Shown here piece after piece: positions 1 through 9,083 of a DNA stretch of 64,000 nt (positions are counted from its first letter, which is position 1; the number at the start of each line of letters is the position of its first letter). Source of the stretch: Halobaculum rubrum (GTDB taxonomy: Archaea; Halobacteriota; Halobacteria; Halobacteriales; Haloferacaceae); NCBI RefSeq assembly GCF_019880225.1, contig NZ_CP082284.1:868001-932000 (forward strand), in the 5' to 3' direction. The position numbers were made by a program, and so were the translations under genes. The notes beneath the pieces were generated by a model, which had not been told where the DNA came from, did no database searches, and saw nothing but the letters and a program-made list of their open reading frames with translations.

Positions 1-174
1 GTCGTCGCCGACGCGGTCGCTGCTGTCGTCCTCGACCGGCGGTGCGAGCGTCGGGTAGCGACCTTCGACGACGCGCAACCCCTCCAGCCTCGCGGCGCCG
101 GCGAACGCGAACGAGTCGAGCAGCTCGCGCACCCGGGCGGGCTCCGTCAGCGTGCCGTACACGAACACGTCCAT
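1..174 (-). CDS. Gamma-glutamylcyclotransferase-like protein (N-terminal part)
   Basis: The gene reads leftward from an ATG at 174 and runs off the window, leaving 58 codons. The product opens with MDVFVYGTLTEP. A YGTL motif at the very N terminus followed by a short helix is the signature of the gamma-glutamylcyclotransferase/AIG2-like fold, where YGTL forms the substrate-binding loop. The catalytic Glu would lie in the missing part, so activity cannot be judged. It is divergent from the MATE gene at 309, so the 134 bp between them probably carry both promoters. The family call is firm for such a short piece; the substrate is unknown. Confidence 0.72.
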   Translation of the reverse strand, partial: MDVFVYGTLTEPARVRELLDSFAFAGAARLEGLRVVEGRYPTLAPPVEDDSSDRVGDD

Positions 175-308
175 GGGAGCCACAACCCGCCCGCGGGCTT
201 GGCTGTTGGGGCGGTCGGAGCCCGTGGGCCAACCGCGGCTTCCGGATCGAGCGTCCCGCGGCGTTCCGCTTCCGGAACCGCCAAACCGCGACCGTTCGAC
301 GGACCGAT

Positions 309-1712
309 ATGAATCGCGAGCGCCTGCTCGGCGTCTGGCGGCGCGTGCTCTCGCTCGCGTGGCCCGTGATGGCCGAGCAGACGTTCCGCACGGCCATGCG
401 GACGACCGACATCGTCGTCACCGCGCAGTTCTCCCCCGCGGCGGTCGTCGCCATCGGCCTCGCGGACCTGTACGCCCGGTTCCCGCTCCGCATCGGGCTC
501 GGCCTCGGCGGGGGCGCGATCGCGCTCTCCAGCCAGGACACCGGCGCCGCCGCCGACGCCAATCGCGACGAGGCGGTGACACAGGCGCTCCTGATGGGCC
601 TGCTCGCGGGCGTGCCGTTCGTGTTCGTCGGGCTGTTCCTCGGCGAGCCGATCATCGCACTCCTCGGGGCGGACGCGAACACCGCGGCGCTGGGGGGAAC
701 GTACCTCGCCATCGTGTTCGCCACCGCGCCCGCGCGCCACGTCGCGCTCATCGGCGCGCGGTCGCTGCAGGGCACCGGCGACACCCGCACCCCGATGTAC
801 GTGAACGTGCTCGCGAACGCGCTCAACATCGCTGGGTCGGTCGTCCTCGGGCTCGGCCTGCTCGGCGCGCCGCGGCTCGACATCGTCGGTGTCGGCATCG
901 CGACCGCCGCCGCGAACGTGCTCACCGCCGCGCTCCTGCTGGCGGCGATGGCGACCTCGTGGGCCGACGCGAGCCTCGTCCGCCCGCGCGACACGGTGAT
1001 CGCGAGACAGCTCCTCCGGGTGTCGACGCCGCGGGTGCTGGAGGGCTTCTCCGCGACGATCGCGGAGTTCCCATTCAACGCGCTGCTGCTCGGGTTCGGC
1101 ACGGAGGTCAACGCCGGGTTCCAGATCGGCCGGCGGATGTACCAGCAGGTGACCGGCCCGCTCTCGCGCGGCTACAACGTCGCCGCCAGCGTCGTCGTCG
1201 GGCAGTCGCTCGGCGACGGCGACGCCGACGGCGCCCGGTACAACGGCTACGCGGTGACGGGGCTCGGGCTCGCGACCGTCGGCGTCATCGGCGTCCTTCT
1301 CGTCGCGCTCGCGCCCGCGTTCGTCTCGGTGTTCACCGACGACGCCGGGACGGTTCCGCACGCGGTCGCGTTCGCCCGCGTGTACGGCGCGACCGCCGCG
1401 TTCCTCGTGGCCTTCACCGTCCTCTCGGGGGCGCTTCAGGGCGCCAGCGAGACGCGCGTTCCCCTCGTCGGACGGCTCGTCGGAACGTTCGGCTTCCTGC
1501 TGGGAACGACGTATCTCGTCGGCGAGGTGCTCGGTTTCGGCGCACGAGGGGCGTACCTCGCGGTCGGCCTCCAGTACGTCTGCATGACCGCGATCGTCGT
1601 CTGGGGGTTCCGCTACACGAACTGGGCGGATCGGGCGGCCGAGATGATGGCCGAACGCGGGAGCGCCGACGGCGACGAGGCCGAAGGCACGGGGGGCCCC
1701 GAGGGGGCGTGA
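309..1712 (+). CDS. MATE family multidrug/cation efflux transporter
   Basis: A 467-residue integral membrane protein of the MATE family, in the usual length range and with about twelve hydrophobic segments. These carriers export cationic drugs or metabolites across the cytoplasmic membrane in exchange for Na+ or H+. The early segment around MAEQTFRTAMRTTDIVVTAQ and the repeated QGTGDTRTP/QGASETRVP elements, one in each half, are typical of the internal two-fold repeat. I chose the ATG at 309 because translation from it starts just before the first hydrophobic helix; the upstream in-frame stretch is Arg-rich and not protein-like. A second MATE gene follows in the same direction after 62 bp. 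The substrate cannot be read from sequence. Confidence 0.9.
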   Translation: MNRERLLGVWRRVLSLAWPVMAEQTFRTAMRTTDIVVTAQFSPAAVVAIGLADLYARFPLRIGLGLGGGAIALSSQDTGAAADANRDEAVTQALLMGLLAGVPFVFVGLFLGEPIIALLGADANTAALGGTYLAIVFATAPARHVALIGARSLQGTGDTRTPMYVNVLANALNIAGSVVLGLGLLGAPRLDIVGVGIATAAANVLTAALLLAAMATSWADASLVRPRDTVIARQLLRVSTPRVLEGFSATIAEFPFNALLLGFGTEVNAGFQIGRRMYQQVTGPLSRGYNVAASVVVGQSLGDGDADGARYNGYAVTGLGLATVGVIGVLLVALAPAFVSVFTDDAGTVPHAVAFARVYGATAAFLVAFTVLSGALQGASETRVPLVGRLVGTFGFLLGTTYLVGEVLGFGARGAYLAVGLQYVCMTAIVVWGFRYTNWADRAAEMMAERGSADGDEAEGTGGPEGA

Positions 1713-1774
1713 TCCATCGTTACCGCGTGACAATGGGCCGATAGCTACAAGTTTGGATCCCTCGCCCGGCCGGC

Positions 1775-3274
1775 GTGTCCCTTCGTTCCCGCGTCGCCGC
1801 CGGACTCGACGGCGCGCTGCCGGCCGGGTGGTACCCGACGTGGCGGCGGGCCGTCGGGCTCGGCGCCCCCGTGACCGCCCGCAACGGCGTCGGCCAGTTG
1901 ATGCGGACGACCGATGTGGTCATCTCGGCGGCGCTGTCGCCGGCAGCGGTCGTCGGCCTCGGCATCGCCGACCTCTTCGCCTCGCTGCCGTTCCGCGCGA
2001 GCGGCGGCGTCGTCGGGGCATCCGCGACACTCACGAGCCAGGACACCGGCGCGGGCGCCGACGCCAACCGCGACGAGGCGTTCACTCAGGCGGCCCTGCT
2101 GGCGGCGCTCGTGACGCTCCCGTTCGCGCTCGTCGGGATCAGTCTCGGCGCGGAGGTGCTCCGGCTCGTCGGCGCCGACGCCGCGTCCGCCCGGGAGGGT
2201 GCGCGCTACCTCGCGCTCGTCTCCGTGCCGATGCCGCTCGGGGCGTTCGCGGCGGTATCGAGCGCGACCTTGGAGGCCACCGGCGATACCAAGACGCCAA
2301 CGTACGTGTCGGTGCCAGCTTCGGCGTTCAACGCCGGCGCCTCACTCGTGTTTGGCCTCGGCCTGCTCGGCGCGCCCCGGCTCGGTATCGTCGGCATCGG
2401 CGCCGCCTCGCTCGTCGCGATGACCGCCCGGTCGCTCGTGCTCGTCGCCTACGCCCACCTGCGGGGTCCGGTGAGGTTCGTCCGTCCGCGCGACCCGACG
2501 ATCGCGCGCCAGATCGTTCGCATCGGCGTCCCACAGAGCGCCGCGGGCGTCGTCACGGCCGTCGCGGTGTTCCCGTTCAACACGCTCGTGCTTCAGTTCG
2601 GAACGGCCGCGAACGCCGGCTACCAGCTCGCGTGGCGGGTGTACACGCAAGTGCTCGCGCCAGTCGGCAGCGGCGTCGGCCGCGGCGCGAGCATCGTCGT
2701 CGGTCAGCGTCTCGGCGAGCGCGCCGCCGCGAGCGCGGACGACACCGCCGACGGCGTGACCGACGACGATACGCCGGCGGCTCCGAGGGATGAGCCGGGG
2801 GTCCGAGGCGAGGCTGGGCTTCCCGTCGCGCGGGTCGCGACCGCGCTGGTCGTGCTCGGGGGCGGGATCGCGCTTGTACTCGGCGGCGGCGTCGCCCTCG
2901 CGGCCGGGTCGATCGCGCGACTGCTCGCCGAGGACCCGACGGTCGCCGCGGCCGCGACCCCGTTCGTCACGGTGCTCGGGCTCTCGGGGGTGCTCGGCAT
3001 CACCAACGTCGTCGCGTCGGCGTCGCTCGACGCCGCCGGGGAGACGCGCGTCCCGCTGGCCTCGCGGGTGATCGGGATGTTCGGCGGCTACGTCGGGGTG
3101 TCGTGGGGGCTGTACGAGCTGGCCGGCTGGGGCATCGAGGCGGCCTACGCCGGTCAGTTCGCCTGCTACGTCCTCATGCTCGCGGTGACGGCGTGGGGGC
3201 TCGTCCGGACTGACTGGGTGGGCCGGGCGACCGCCATGCTCGACGAGCGAGGGAGCGTCGGCTCGGACGGGTGA
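1775..3274 (+). CDS. MATE family efflux transporter, second tandem copy
   Basis: A 499-residue MATE-family transporter starting at a GTG. It is clearly paralogous to the upstream gene: both share the RTTDVVISAALSPAAVVGLG-like first repeat, SQDTGAGADANRDEA, and LEATGDTKTP/LDAAGETRVP in the two halves. It differs in a hydrophilic acidic insertion at about residues 315-350 (ERAAASADDTADGVTDDDTP) between the two six-helix bundles, which lengthens it by about 30 residues. Tandem arrangement and divergence suggest an old duplication with separate substrates rather than a recent copy. The substrate is unknown. The two genes may be cotranscribed. Confidence 0.9.
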   Translation: MSLRSRVAAGLDGALPAGWYPTWRRAVGLGAPVTARNGVGQLMRTTDVVISAALSPAAVVGLGIADLFASLPFRASGGVVGASATLTSQDTGAGADANRDEAFTQAALLAALVTLPFALVGISLGAEVLRLVGADAASAREGARYLALVSVPMPLGAFAAVSSATLEATGDTKTPTYVSVPASAFNAGASLVFGLGLLGAPRLGIVGIGAASLVAMTARSLVLVAYAHLRGPVRFVRPRDPTIARQIVRIGVPQSAAGVVTAVAVFPFNTLVLQFGTAANAGYQLAWRVYTQVLAPVGSGVGRGASIVVGQRLGERAAASADDTADGVTDDDTPAAPRDEPGVRGEAGLPVARVATALVVLGGGIALVLGGGVALAAGSIARLLAEDPTVAAAATPFVTVLGLSGVLGITNVVASASLDAAGETRVPLASRVIGMFGGYVGVSWGLYELAGWGIEAAYAGQFACYVLMLAVTAWGLVRTDWVGRATAMLDERGSVGSDG

Positions 3275-3342
3275 CGGAGCGAAAACGGACGACGAAACGC
3301 GGCGACGAGCCGGAAGCTGCGAGCGCGAGGTGGGTGTGGCGC

Positions 3343-3603
3343 CTACCGGCGCGCGTACCGGACGAGTTCGCGGCCGAGGAAGCCGACCGCGAGGCCGGCG
3401 CCGAACGCGCGGCCGAGTTCGGTGCGGCGGCGGGCCGCGTACTCCTCGGGGAAGTAGTCGGTCATGAGGTCGAACATGCGCTCGCCGACCTCGTGACGGA
3501 CGAGCCGTCCGCTCTCGCCGGCTCGATTTCGCGCCTCGCTCCGGACCTTCTCGGCGTACTCGCTGTAGTCGTCGCTTCGGGGACTTTTGATCTTTAGATC
3601 CAT
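3343..3603 (-). CDS. Small conserved-looking hypothetical protein
   Basis: An 86-residue protein starting with MDLKIKSPRSDD and ending GRELVRYARR. It has a charged N-terminal half and a C-terminal Gly/Ala-rich hydrophobic stretch (AFGAGLAVGFLG) that could be one membrane-associated helix. I recognise no family. The ATG at 3603 is preferred over one 57 bases upstream because composition becomes protein-like only from here. An overlapping plus-strand frame (3271-3597) is Arg/Ala-rich and looks like the shadow. It converges with the second MATE gene and is followed on the same strand by citrate synthase further right. The gene is probably real; its function is unknown. Confidence 0.6.
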   Translation of the reverse strand: MDLKIKSPRSDDYSEYAEKVRSEARNRAGESGRLVRHEVGERMFDLMTDYFPEEYAARRRTELGRAFGAGLAVGFLGRELVRYARR

Positions 3604-3711
3604 ACACACTATAGCCTCTCCATACGGATAACTGTTTCTCAGACGCGTGTGATCACGCATCTCGGATCGAGATTCCAGAAAAATCGATCGACCGTACTAC
3701 CAGGTTTCGAT

Positions 3712-4848
3712 CTACCGCTCGTCGATCGGCACCCACTCCGCGTCCGTCTCGCCCACGTAGCGAGCCCGCGGACGGATCAGCCGGTTGTCCTCGAACTGCT
3801 CCATCACGTGCGCGGCCCAGCCGCCGACGCGCGAGACGGCGAAGATGGGCGTGTAGACGTCGATCGGGATGCCCATCTGGTAGTACGTCGTCGCCGAGTA
3901 GAAGTCGACGTTCGGCGCGAGGCCCTTCTCCTCGGCCATGTACTCCTCAATGGCGACGCTCATCTCGTACCACTTCCGGTCGCCGGCGGCCTCGCCGAGT
4001 GCCTCCGAGCGGTCGCCGAGGATCGTCGCGCGCGGGTCCTTCACGTTGTAGACGCGGTGGCCGAAGCCGGCGACGCGGCGGCCCTCATCGAGCGCCCGCT
4101 TCACCCACTCGACGGGGTCCTCGTCGGCCTCGTCGACCTCCTGGAGCATCCGCATCACGTTGGCGTTGGCGCCGCCGTGGAGGCTTCCCGAGAGCGTGCC
4201 GACCGCGGAGGTGATCGCCGAGTGCATGTCCGCGAGCGTCGACGCCGTCACCGTCGCCGAGAAGGTGGAGGCGTTGAGGCCGTGGTCGGCGTGAAGCACG
4301 AGCGCCTGATCGAACACGTCGGCGGTGACCTCGTCGGGCACCTCGCCGTTGAGCATGTACAGGAAGTTCTCGGCGTGCCCCAGGTCCTCGCGCGGCTCGA
4401 CGGGCTCGTCGCCGTCGCGGACGCGCGCGAACGCCGCCAGCGCCGTCGGCAGTTTCGCCGTGATCCGGCGCGCCTTGCGAACGTTCGCCTCGGGGTCAGT
4501 CGGGTCGGCGTCGGCGTCGGGGTCGGCCGCCGACAGCGACGACGCCGCGGTGCGCAGCGCCGCCATCGGCTCCTCGTCGGCCGCCGCGAGGCGCGTGACC
4601 GTCTCGAGGGTGTCGTCGTCGAGGCCGCGCTCGGCGCTCATCGCGTCCGCGAACGCGGACAGCTCCGACTCCGTCGGGAGTTCGCCGTTCCACAGGAGGT
4701 ACAGCGTCTCCTCGTAGGAGGCGTGCTCGGCGAGGTCCTCGATGGTGTAGCCGCGGTAGACGAGTTTCCCCTCGTCACCGTCAATGAAGCTGAGGTCGGA
4801 CTCGGCGACGAGGACGCCCTCCAGTCCCCGCTTGAGTTCGTCGGACAT
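3712..4848 (-). CDS. citZ: Citrate synthase
   Basis: A 378-residue type II citrate synthase, which condenses acetyl-CoA with oxaloacetate at the entry of the TCA cycle in the cytosol. Length matches the short archaeal enzymes. The three catalytic regions are visible: HADHGLNAS (His189), SLHGGAN (His224) and GFGHRVY (His264), plus the catalytic Asp in PNVDFYSA (Asp315). A C-terminal Arg-rich stretch (RPRARYVG) matches the substrate-binding arginine region. The start MSDELKRGLEGV is typical of haloarchaeal enzymes; the longer upstream frame is not protein-like. It lies alone on the minus strand downstream of a thioesterase gene, with a 125 bp gap that can hold its own promoter. Confidence 0.97.
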   Translation of the reverse strand: MSDELKRGLEGVLVAESDLSFIDGDEGKLVYRGYTIEDLAEHASYEETLYLLWNGELPTESELSAFADAMSAERGLDDDTLETVTRLAAADEEPMAALRTAASSLSAADPDADADPTDPEANVRKARRITAKLPTALAAFARVRDGDEPVEPREDLGHAENFLYMLNGEVPDEVTADVFDQALVLHADHGLNASTFSATVTASTLADMHSAITSAVGTLSGSLHGGANANVMRMLQEVDEADEDPVEWVKRALDEGRRVAGFGHRVYNVKDPRATILGDRSEALGEAAGDRKWYEMSVAIEEYMAEEKGLAPNVDFYSATTYYQMGIPIDVYTPIFAVSRVGGWAAHVMEQFEDNRLIRPRARYVGETDAEWVPIDER

Positions 4849-4973
4849 ACCTCGGAGTTCCGAGGGGCGGCCGAAAAACGTTATCTTTCGGGAAGAACCC
4901 ACGCATCCCGCCGGGCGCGACGCCGTCGCGCCGATCGACCGCGACGCGGCTCCATCGATCCCGCCGCGCCGGG

Positions 4974-5414
4974 CTACTCCGCCAGCGAATCGTCGCCGGG
5001 CGTGACGCCCCAGGCGCCGCCGTCGCCGCCGCCGCCCGTCTTGAACGTTCCCCGCGCGTCGGCGACGTGGGTGCCGTCGACGTCCTCGATCGTCACCTCC
5101 GCCGTGGCGACGGTGCCGCCGTCGCGCACGACCTCCGCCTCCGCGCGCAGGTCGGTCGTCGCCGGCGCGAGGTAGTCCATCCGCATGTCCACCGTCGGCG
5201 TCGGCTTGTGATGTAGCGAGATGACCGCCGCCCCCGCGGCGGTGTCCGCCAGCGCGTACGTGACGCCGCCGTGGGCGATCTGCCGCCCCGGCACCGACGA
5301 CAGCTCCTCGCGCATGGGGAGTTCGACGACCGCGCGTCCCTCCGCGGCCTCCACCACCTCCATCCCGAGGTGGTCGGCGAACGGCATCCCGTTGAGCAGG
5401 TCGGCGACGCTCAT
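4974..5414 (-). CDS. PaaI-family hotdog-fold thioesterase
   Basis: A 146-residue single-domain hotdog protein. The stretch GRQIAHGGVTYALADTAAG is the PaaI/YbgC-like signature, with His-Gly-Gly ahead of the long central helix and an Asp on that helix acting as catalytic acid/base. Such enzymes hydrolyse acyl- or aryl-CoA thioesters. The start at 5414 (MSVADLLNG) is the only Met that leaves a normal hotdog N terminus. The last 25 residues are a Gly/Asp-rich tail typical of halophile proteins. Its neighbours, citrate synthase and UbaA on the same strand, are separated by over 100 bp each, so this is probably a single-gene transcript. The specific CoA substrate is unknown. Confidence 0.88.
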   Translation of the reverse strand: MSVADLLNGMPFADHLGMEVVEAAEGRAVVELPMREELSSVPGRQIAHGGVTYALADTAAGAAVISLHHKPTPTVDMRMDYLAPATTDLRAEAEVVRDGGTVATAEVTIEDVDGTHVADARGTFKTGGGGDGGAWGVTPGDDSLAE

Positions 5415-5541
5415 CGCTCCCTCCGCTCGGCGTGCGCTGCGAGGTCGTGCATACGCTCGCGGTCGACACCGGGAAGGAAAAACGGACCGAACCGGCGTCG
5501 CGGTGGTCGCCGTCCCCGCCCGCGCGTCCGCCGGATCGCGC

Positions 5542-6357
5542 TCAGTCGGCGGTGACGCCGCAGCCGTGCTCGTAGTCGATCCCCTCGATCGAGTCGATGG
5601 GGTCGTCGCCACACACCGGGCAGTCCGGGTTGCGGCGGTACGGCACCGTCTCGAACGTCATGTCCATCGCGTCGTAAAACAGGAGCCGACCGTCCAGCAC
5701 CTCGCCCGCATCGAGCAGGAGCTTCACGGCTTCGGTCGCCTGCACGCAGCCGACGGTTCCGGGGAGCACGCCCAGCACGCCCGTGCTCGCGCAGTCGGGG
5801 ATCTCGCCCGGCTCGGGCGCTTCGGGGAACAGACAGCGGTAGCAGGGCCCCTCGGGCACCAGCGTGGTCGCCTGCCCCTCGAACTTGTAGATGGAGCCGT
5901 GGGCGACCGGCGTCTCGGTCAGGCGCGCCACGTCGTTGACGAGATAGCGCGTGCCGAAGTTGTCCGAGGCGTCGACGACGACGTCGTAGCCGGCGATCAG
6001 CTCCTCGGCGTTGGCGGCGTGCAGCCGCGTCTCGTGGGGCTCCACGTCCACGTCGGGGTTGAGGTCGCGGACGTACTCGGCGGCCGACTCGGCCTTCGGG
6101 CGCCCCACGTCGGCGTCCGCGTGGACGATCTGTCGCTGGAGGTTCGACCGCTCCACCTCGTCGTCGTCGACGATGCCGATGCGGCCGACCCCGGCGGCCG
6201 CGAGGTACTGGACGACCGGCGAGCCGAGCCCGCCGGCGCCGACGACGAGCGCCGAGCCCGAAAGCAGCGCCTGTTGACCCGCCGGGCCGACCTCGTCGAG
6301 GATGATGTGCCGCGAGTAGCGGTCGAGTTGGGTGGAGTCGAGCGCGAGTCCGGTCAT
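5542..6357 (-). CDS. ubaA: UbaA, E1-like SAMP-activating enzyme (MoeB/ThiF family)
   Basis: A 271-residue E1-like enzyme that adenylates the C terminus of ubiquitin-like SAMP proteins. In haloarchaea UbaA serves protein sampylation, molybdopterin synthesis and tRNA 2-thiolation. The nucleotide-binding loop VVGAGGLGSP is at residues 38-47, the catalytic cysteine lies in PDCASTG (Cys189), and four zinc cysteines are present (CYRC 172/175 and CPVC 246/249). The start MTGLALDSTQLDRYSRHI fits the family; a Met nine codons upstream (6384) is possible. The end EHGCGVTAD is a short tail. Its pathway partner NcsA is encoded at 25.2 kb. Confidence in family and role is high. Confidence 0.95.
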   Translation of the reverse strand: MTGLALDSTQLDRYSRHIILDEVGPAGQQALLSGSALVVGAGGLGSPVVQYLAAAGVGRIGIVDDDEVERSNLQRQIVHADADVGRPKAESAAEYVRDLNPDVDVEPHETRLHAANAEELIAGYDVVVDASDNFGTRYLVNDVARLTETPVAHGSIYKFEGQATTLVPEGPCYRCLFPEAPEPGEIPDCASTGVLGVLPGTVGCVQATEAVKLLLDAGEVLDGRLLFYDAMDMTFETVPYRRNPDCPVCGDDPIDSIEGIDYEHGCGVTAD

Positions 6358-6472
6358 GTCCGTTCGTCGTTTCCGTGAGGCCATAAGCGCCCTGCCGGCG
6401 GCGAGGCGGCCGGTGAACTGTTCGGCTCCGGCCGTCGAGAGGGACGATTCGGGAGCCGCGTTCCGCCCGTCG

Positions 6473-7135
6473 CTATCGATCGTCGACGGCGCCCCGGACG
6501 AGCGTGGCCTCCGCCCGCCGGATGTGCTCGGCCGCCGTGCTCGGGGCACAGTCGAGGCGCTCGGCCACGTCCGCCACCGTCGCACCCCGCGGCTCCTCGT
6601 AGTAGCCGGCGTCGACTGCGGCGGCGACGACCTCGCGCTGGCGATCGGTGAGTCCCCCGCCGGGAGCGACCGCCGCGCCGGCGCCGCTGCGAACCCGACG
6701 GACCGACACGTCCACGCCGTCGGGGATTCGGTCGATCGCCCGTCCGAGCGCGTCGCCGGTGCCGACGACCGAGAAGCGCATCGAGCCGTCGGTGTCGTAG
6801 ACGACCGGCGGGACGACCACGACGTTCTCGTCGGCGAACGCCTCGACGAGTCCGCGGTCGCGCTCGGTGAGGCGTTCGCGGACGTACAGGTAGAAGCCGT
6901 CGACGGTGGACTCGGCGGACGGTTCGACGACCTCCGTCGTGTCGACGCCGTCCAGCGCGGGGAGGAACGGCTCGGGTGGCCCGTCGATGTGGAACAACAG
7001 GACGTTCGTCTCGCCGATCCGCGGGTTCCACTGGAGCAGTCGCGTCGGGCCGAACTCCGGATGGTCGGCGACGAACGCGTGCATCGGATGCGTCGACGCC
7101 TCGTCGGGGTCAAGCCGGAGGGCGAGCGTCTTCAC
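6473..7135 (-). CDS. Bat-type HTH-10 transcriptional regulator
   Basis: A 220-residue protein with an N-terminal haloarchaeal sensor-like domain of about 150 residues and a C-terminal HTH_10 domain (LTDRQREVVAAAVDAGYYEEP through DCAPSTAAEHIRRAE, about 165-212). This architecture is the Bat-like family of haloarchaeal regulators; the HTH sits where it does in bacterio-opsin activator. The start is a GTG at 7135 (VKTLALRLDPDEAST); upstream codons are not protein-like. It is divergent from nuoCD, with 139 bp between the starts, so regulating nuoCD or itself is a reasonable guess. The ligand is unknown. Confidence 0.88.
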   Translation of the reverse strand: MKTLALRLDPDEASTHPMHAFVADHPEFGPTRLLQWNPRIGETNVLLFHIDGPPEPFLPALDGVDTTEVVEPSAESTVDGFYLYVRERLTERDRGLVEAFADENVVVVPPVVYDTDGSMRFSVVGTGDALGRAIDRIPDGVDVSVRRVRSGAGAAVAPGGGLTDRQREVVAAAVDAGYYEEPRGATVADVAERLDCAPSTAAEHIRRAEATLVRGAVDDR

Positions 7136-7274
7136 GCCCGGACGGGTCGCGTGCCCGGCACATAAACGATCCCAGATATGCGGGAAAACGGTCAGCGTCC
7201 TGTGGGATCGACCACCGGACACGACCGGCGATCCGTCGCGTTCCTCGCGGCGGCCACCGGCTACCCCCGCATCC

Positions 7275-8945
7275 ATGAGCACACAGACGCCAGCGGAACG
7301 ACCCGACAGCGACGACCCGATCGCGCCACCCGACGAGCTCGCCGAGCTGCTGGGCGATCGCGTGATCGGTCGCGAGGAGCACCTGAACGCGCCCGGCTAC
7401 GTGATCCGCCCGGACGCAGTACAGGACGTGCTCTCCACGCTGAAGAACGAGGCGGGCTACGACCACCTCTCGTGTGTCACCGCACAGGAGTACGAGAACC
7501 GCTACGAGTCCATCTACCACCTGAAGGCGTATGACGATCCGACTCGTGAGGTTTCGGTGGTCGTTCCCGCGGACACCGATGCGCCCCGAAGCGAGTCGGC
7601 GGAGCCGGTGTTCCGGACGGCCGACTGGCACGAGCGCGAGGCGTACGACCTGATCGGTATCGAGTACGACGACCACCCCGACCTCCGCCGCATTCTCCTC
7701 CCCGAGACGTGGACGGGGCATCCGCTGTCGCTCGATTACGACCGGACCCGTCCGCAGATCGTTAGATACGACGAGAACGCCAATCCGCTGGAGTCGGACA
7801 CCCGCGCCGAGCGGGACACGGATACGATGATGCTCAACATCGGGCCACACCACCCCGCGACCCACGGGGTGATGCACCTGGAGGCGACACTGGACGGCGA
7901 GCAGGTCGTCGACGTGGAGCCGGACATCGGCTACATCCACCGCTGCGAGGAGCAGATGTGTCAGAACGGAACCTACCGCCACCAGATCATGCCGTACCCC
8001 GACCGCTGGGACTGGGGCGGCGCCGGCCTGCTCAACGAGTGGGCGTACGCCCGGGTCGCCGAAACGCTCGCGGACATCGGGGTGCCGGAGTACGCGCAGG
8101 TCGTTCGGACGATGAGCGCCGAGCTGTCGCGCATCCTCTCGCACCTGCTTGCGGTGGGCGCGTACGCGCTCGACGTCGCCGGCGACTTCACCGCGACGTT
8201 CATGTACGCGATCACCGAGCGCGAGACGGTTCAGAACATCCTTGAGGATCTGACGGGCCAGCGGCTCATGTTCAACTACTTCCGCCTCGGCGGGGTCGCG
8301 TGGGACCTCCCCGAACCCCGCGAGGAGTTCTTCGAGAAGACCCGCGACTTCCTCGAGGAGTTGCCCCGGCGGCTCGCGGAGTTCCACGACCTGCTCACGG
8401 GCAACGAGATCATCCAGATCCGAACCGTCGACACGGGCGTGCTGCCGCCGGAGGTCGCCAAGGACTACGGCTGTACGGGACCGGTCCTCCGCGGCTCCGG
8501 CGTCGACTACGACCTCCGCCGCGACGACCCCTACGGCTACTACGACGAACTGGACTGGAACGTCGTCACCCAGGAGTCCGGCGACAACTTCGCCCGACTG
8601 CAGGTCCGGCTTCGGGAGATGGAAGAGTCCGCGAAGATCATCGAGCAGTGTCTCGATCTCCTCGAAGGGTGGCCGGAAGCCGATCGCTCGGTGCAGGCGA
8701 ACGTCCCGAGAACGATCAAACCCGACGACGACACCGAAGTGTACACCGCCGTCGAGGCGGCGAAGGGCGAACTCGGCATCTACGTCCGTGCCGACGGGAC
8801 GGACGAGCCCGCGCGGTTCAAGATCCGCGGGCCGTCGTTCTCGAACCTTCAGGCGCTGCCCGAGATGGCCGAGGGCGAACACGTGCCCGATCTCATCGCG
8901 AGCCTCGGAAGCCTGGACACGATCATGGGCGAGGTCGACCGCTGA
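7275..8945 (+). CDS. nuoCD: NuoCD: fused C and D subunits of a complex I-like NADH dehydrogenase, orphan
   Basis: A 556-residue fusion. Residues about 20-160 match NuoC (ADWHEREAYDLIGIEYDDHPDLRRILLPETW then GHPLSLDY), and 185-556 match NuoD (NIGPHHPATHGVMH at 188-201, the quinone-site histidine loop). NuoD contributes to the quinone cavity between the peripheral arm and membrane arm of complex I. The quinone-loop His (193) and the later Tyr in NEWAYAR (258) are kept, but the intervening stretch reads RWDWGGAGLL, which differs from what I remember of nuo-operon copies. No other nuo gene is within the window, whereas haloarchaeal nuo genes normally form one operon. It is therefore either a paralog or an isolated true subunit. 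Start ATG at 7275. Confidence 0.93.
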   Translation: MSTQTPAERPDSDDPIAPPDELAELLGDRVIGREEHLNAPGYVIRPDAVQDVLSTLKNEAGYDHLSCVTAQEYENRYESIYHLKAYDDPTREVSVVVPADTDAPRSESAEPVFRTADWHEREAYDLIGIEYDDHPDLRRILLPETWTGHPLSLDYDRTRPQIVRYDENANPLESDTRAERDTDTMMLNIGPHHPATHGVMHLEATLDGEQVVDVEPDIGYIHRCEEQMCQNGTYRHQIMPYPDRWDWGGAGLLNEWAYARVAETLADIGVPEYAQVVRTMSAELSRILSHLLAVGAYALDVAGDFTATFMYAITERETVQNILEDLTGQRLMFNYFRLGGVAWDLPEPREEFFEKTRDFLEELPRRLAEFHDLLTGNEIIQIRTVDTGVLPPEVAKDYGCTGPVLRGSGVDYDLRRDDPYGYYDELDWNVVTQESGDNFARLQVRLREMEESAKIIEQCLDLLEGWPEADRSVQANVPRTIKPDDDTEVYTAVEAAKGELGIYVRADGTDEPARFKIRGPSFSNLQALPEMAEGEHVPDLIASLGSLDTIMGEVDR

Positions 8946-9083
8946 CGCGGATCGGCCGACCGCGACGTTCGACTGGCTGTCCGCTTGGCCGGGTCCCCTC
9001 GGTGACGGGCCGTGACCGGAAACCGCCGGCGCGTCGTGTCCCGTTCCCGAAGGGTTACGCGCCGGGCGCCCGTCGTACAGTCC

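Noticed and set aside
3271-3597. Plus-strand frame opposite the 86-residue hypothetical gene
   Set aside because: Ala/Glu/Arg-skewed composition without domain features; the minus-strand frame has a better protein-like pattern. The choice is not certain.
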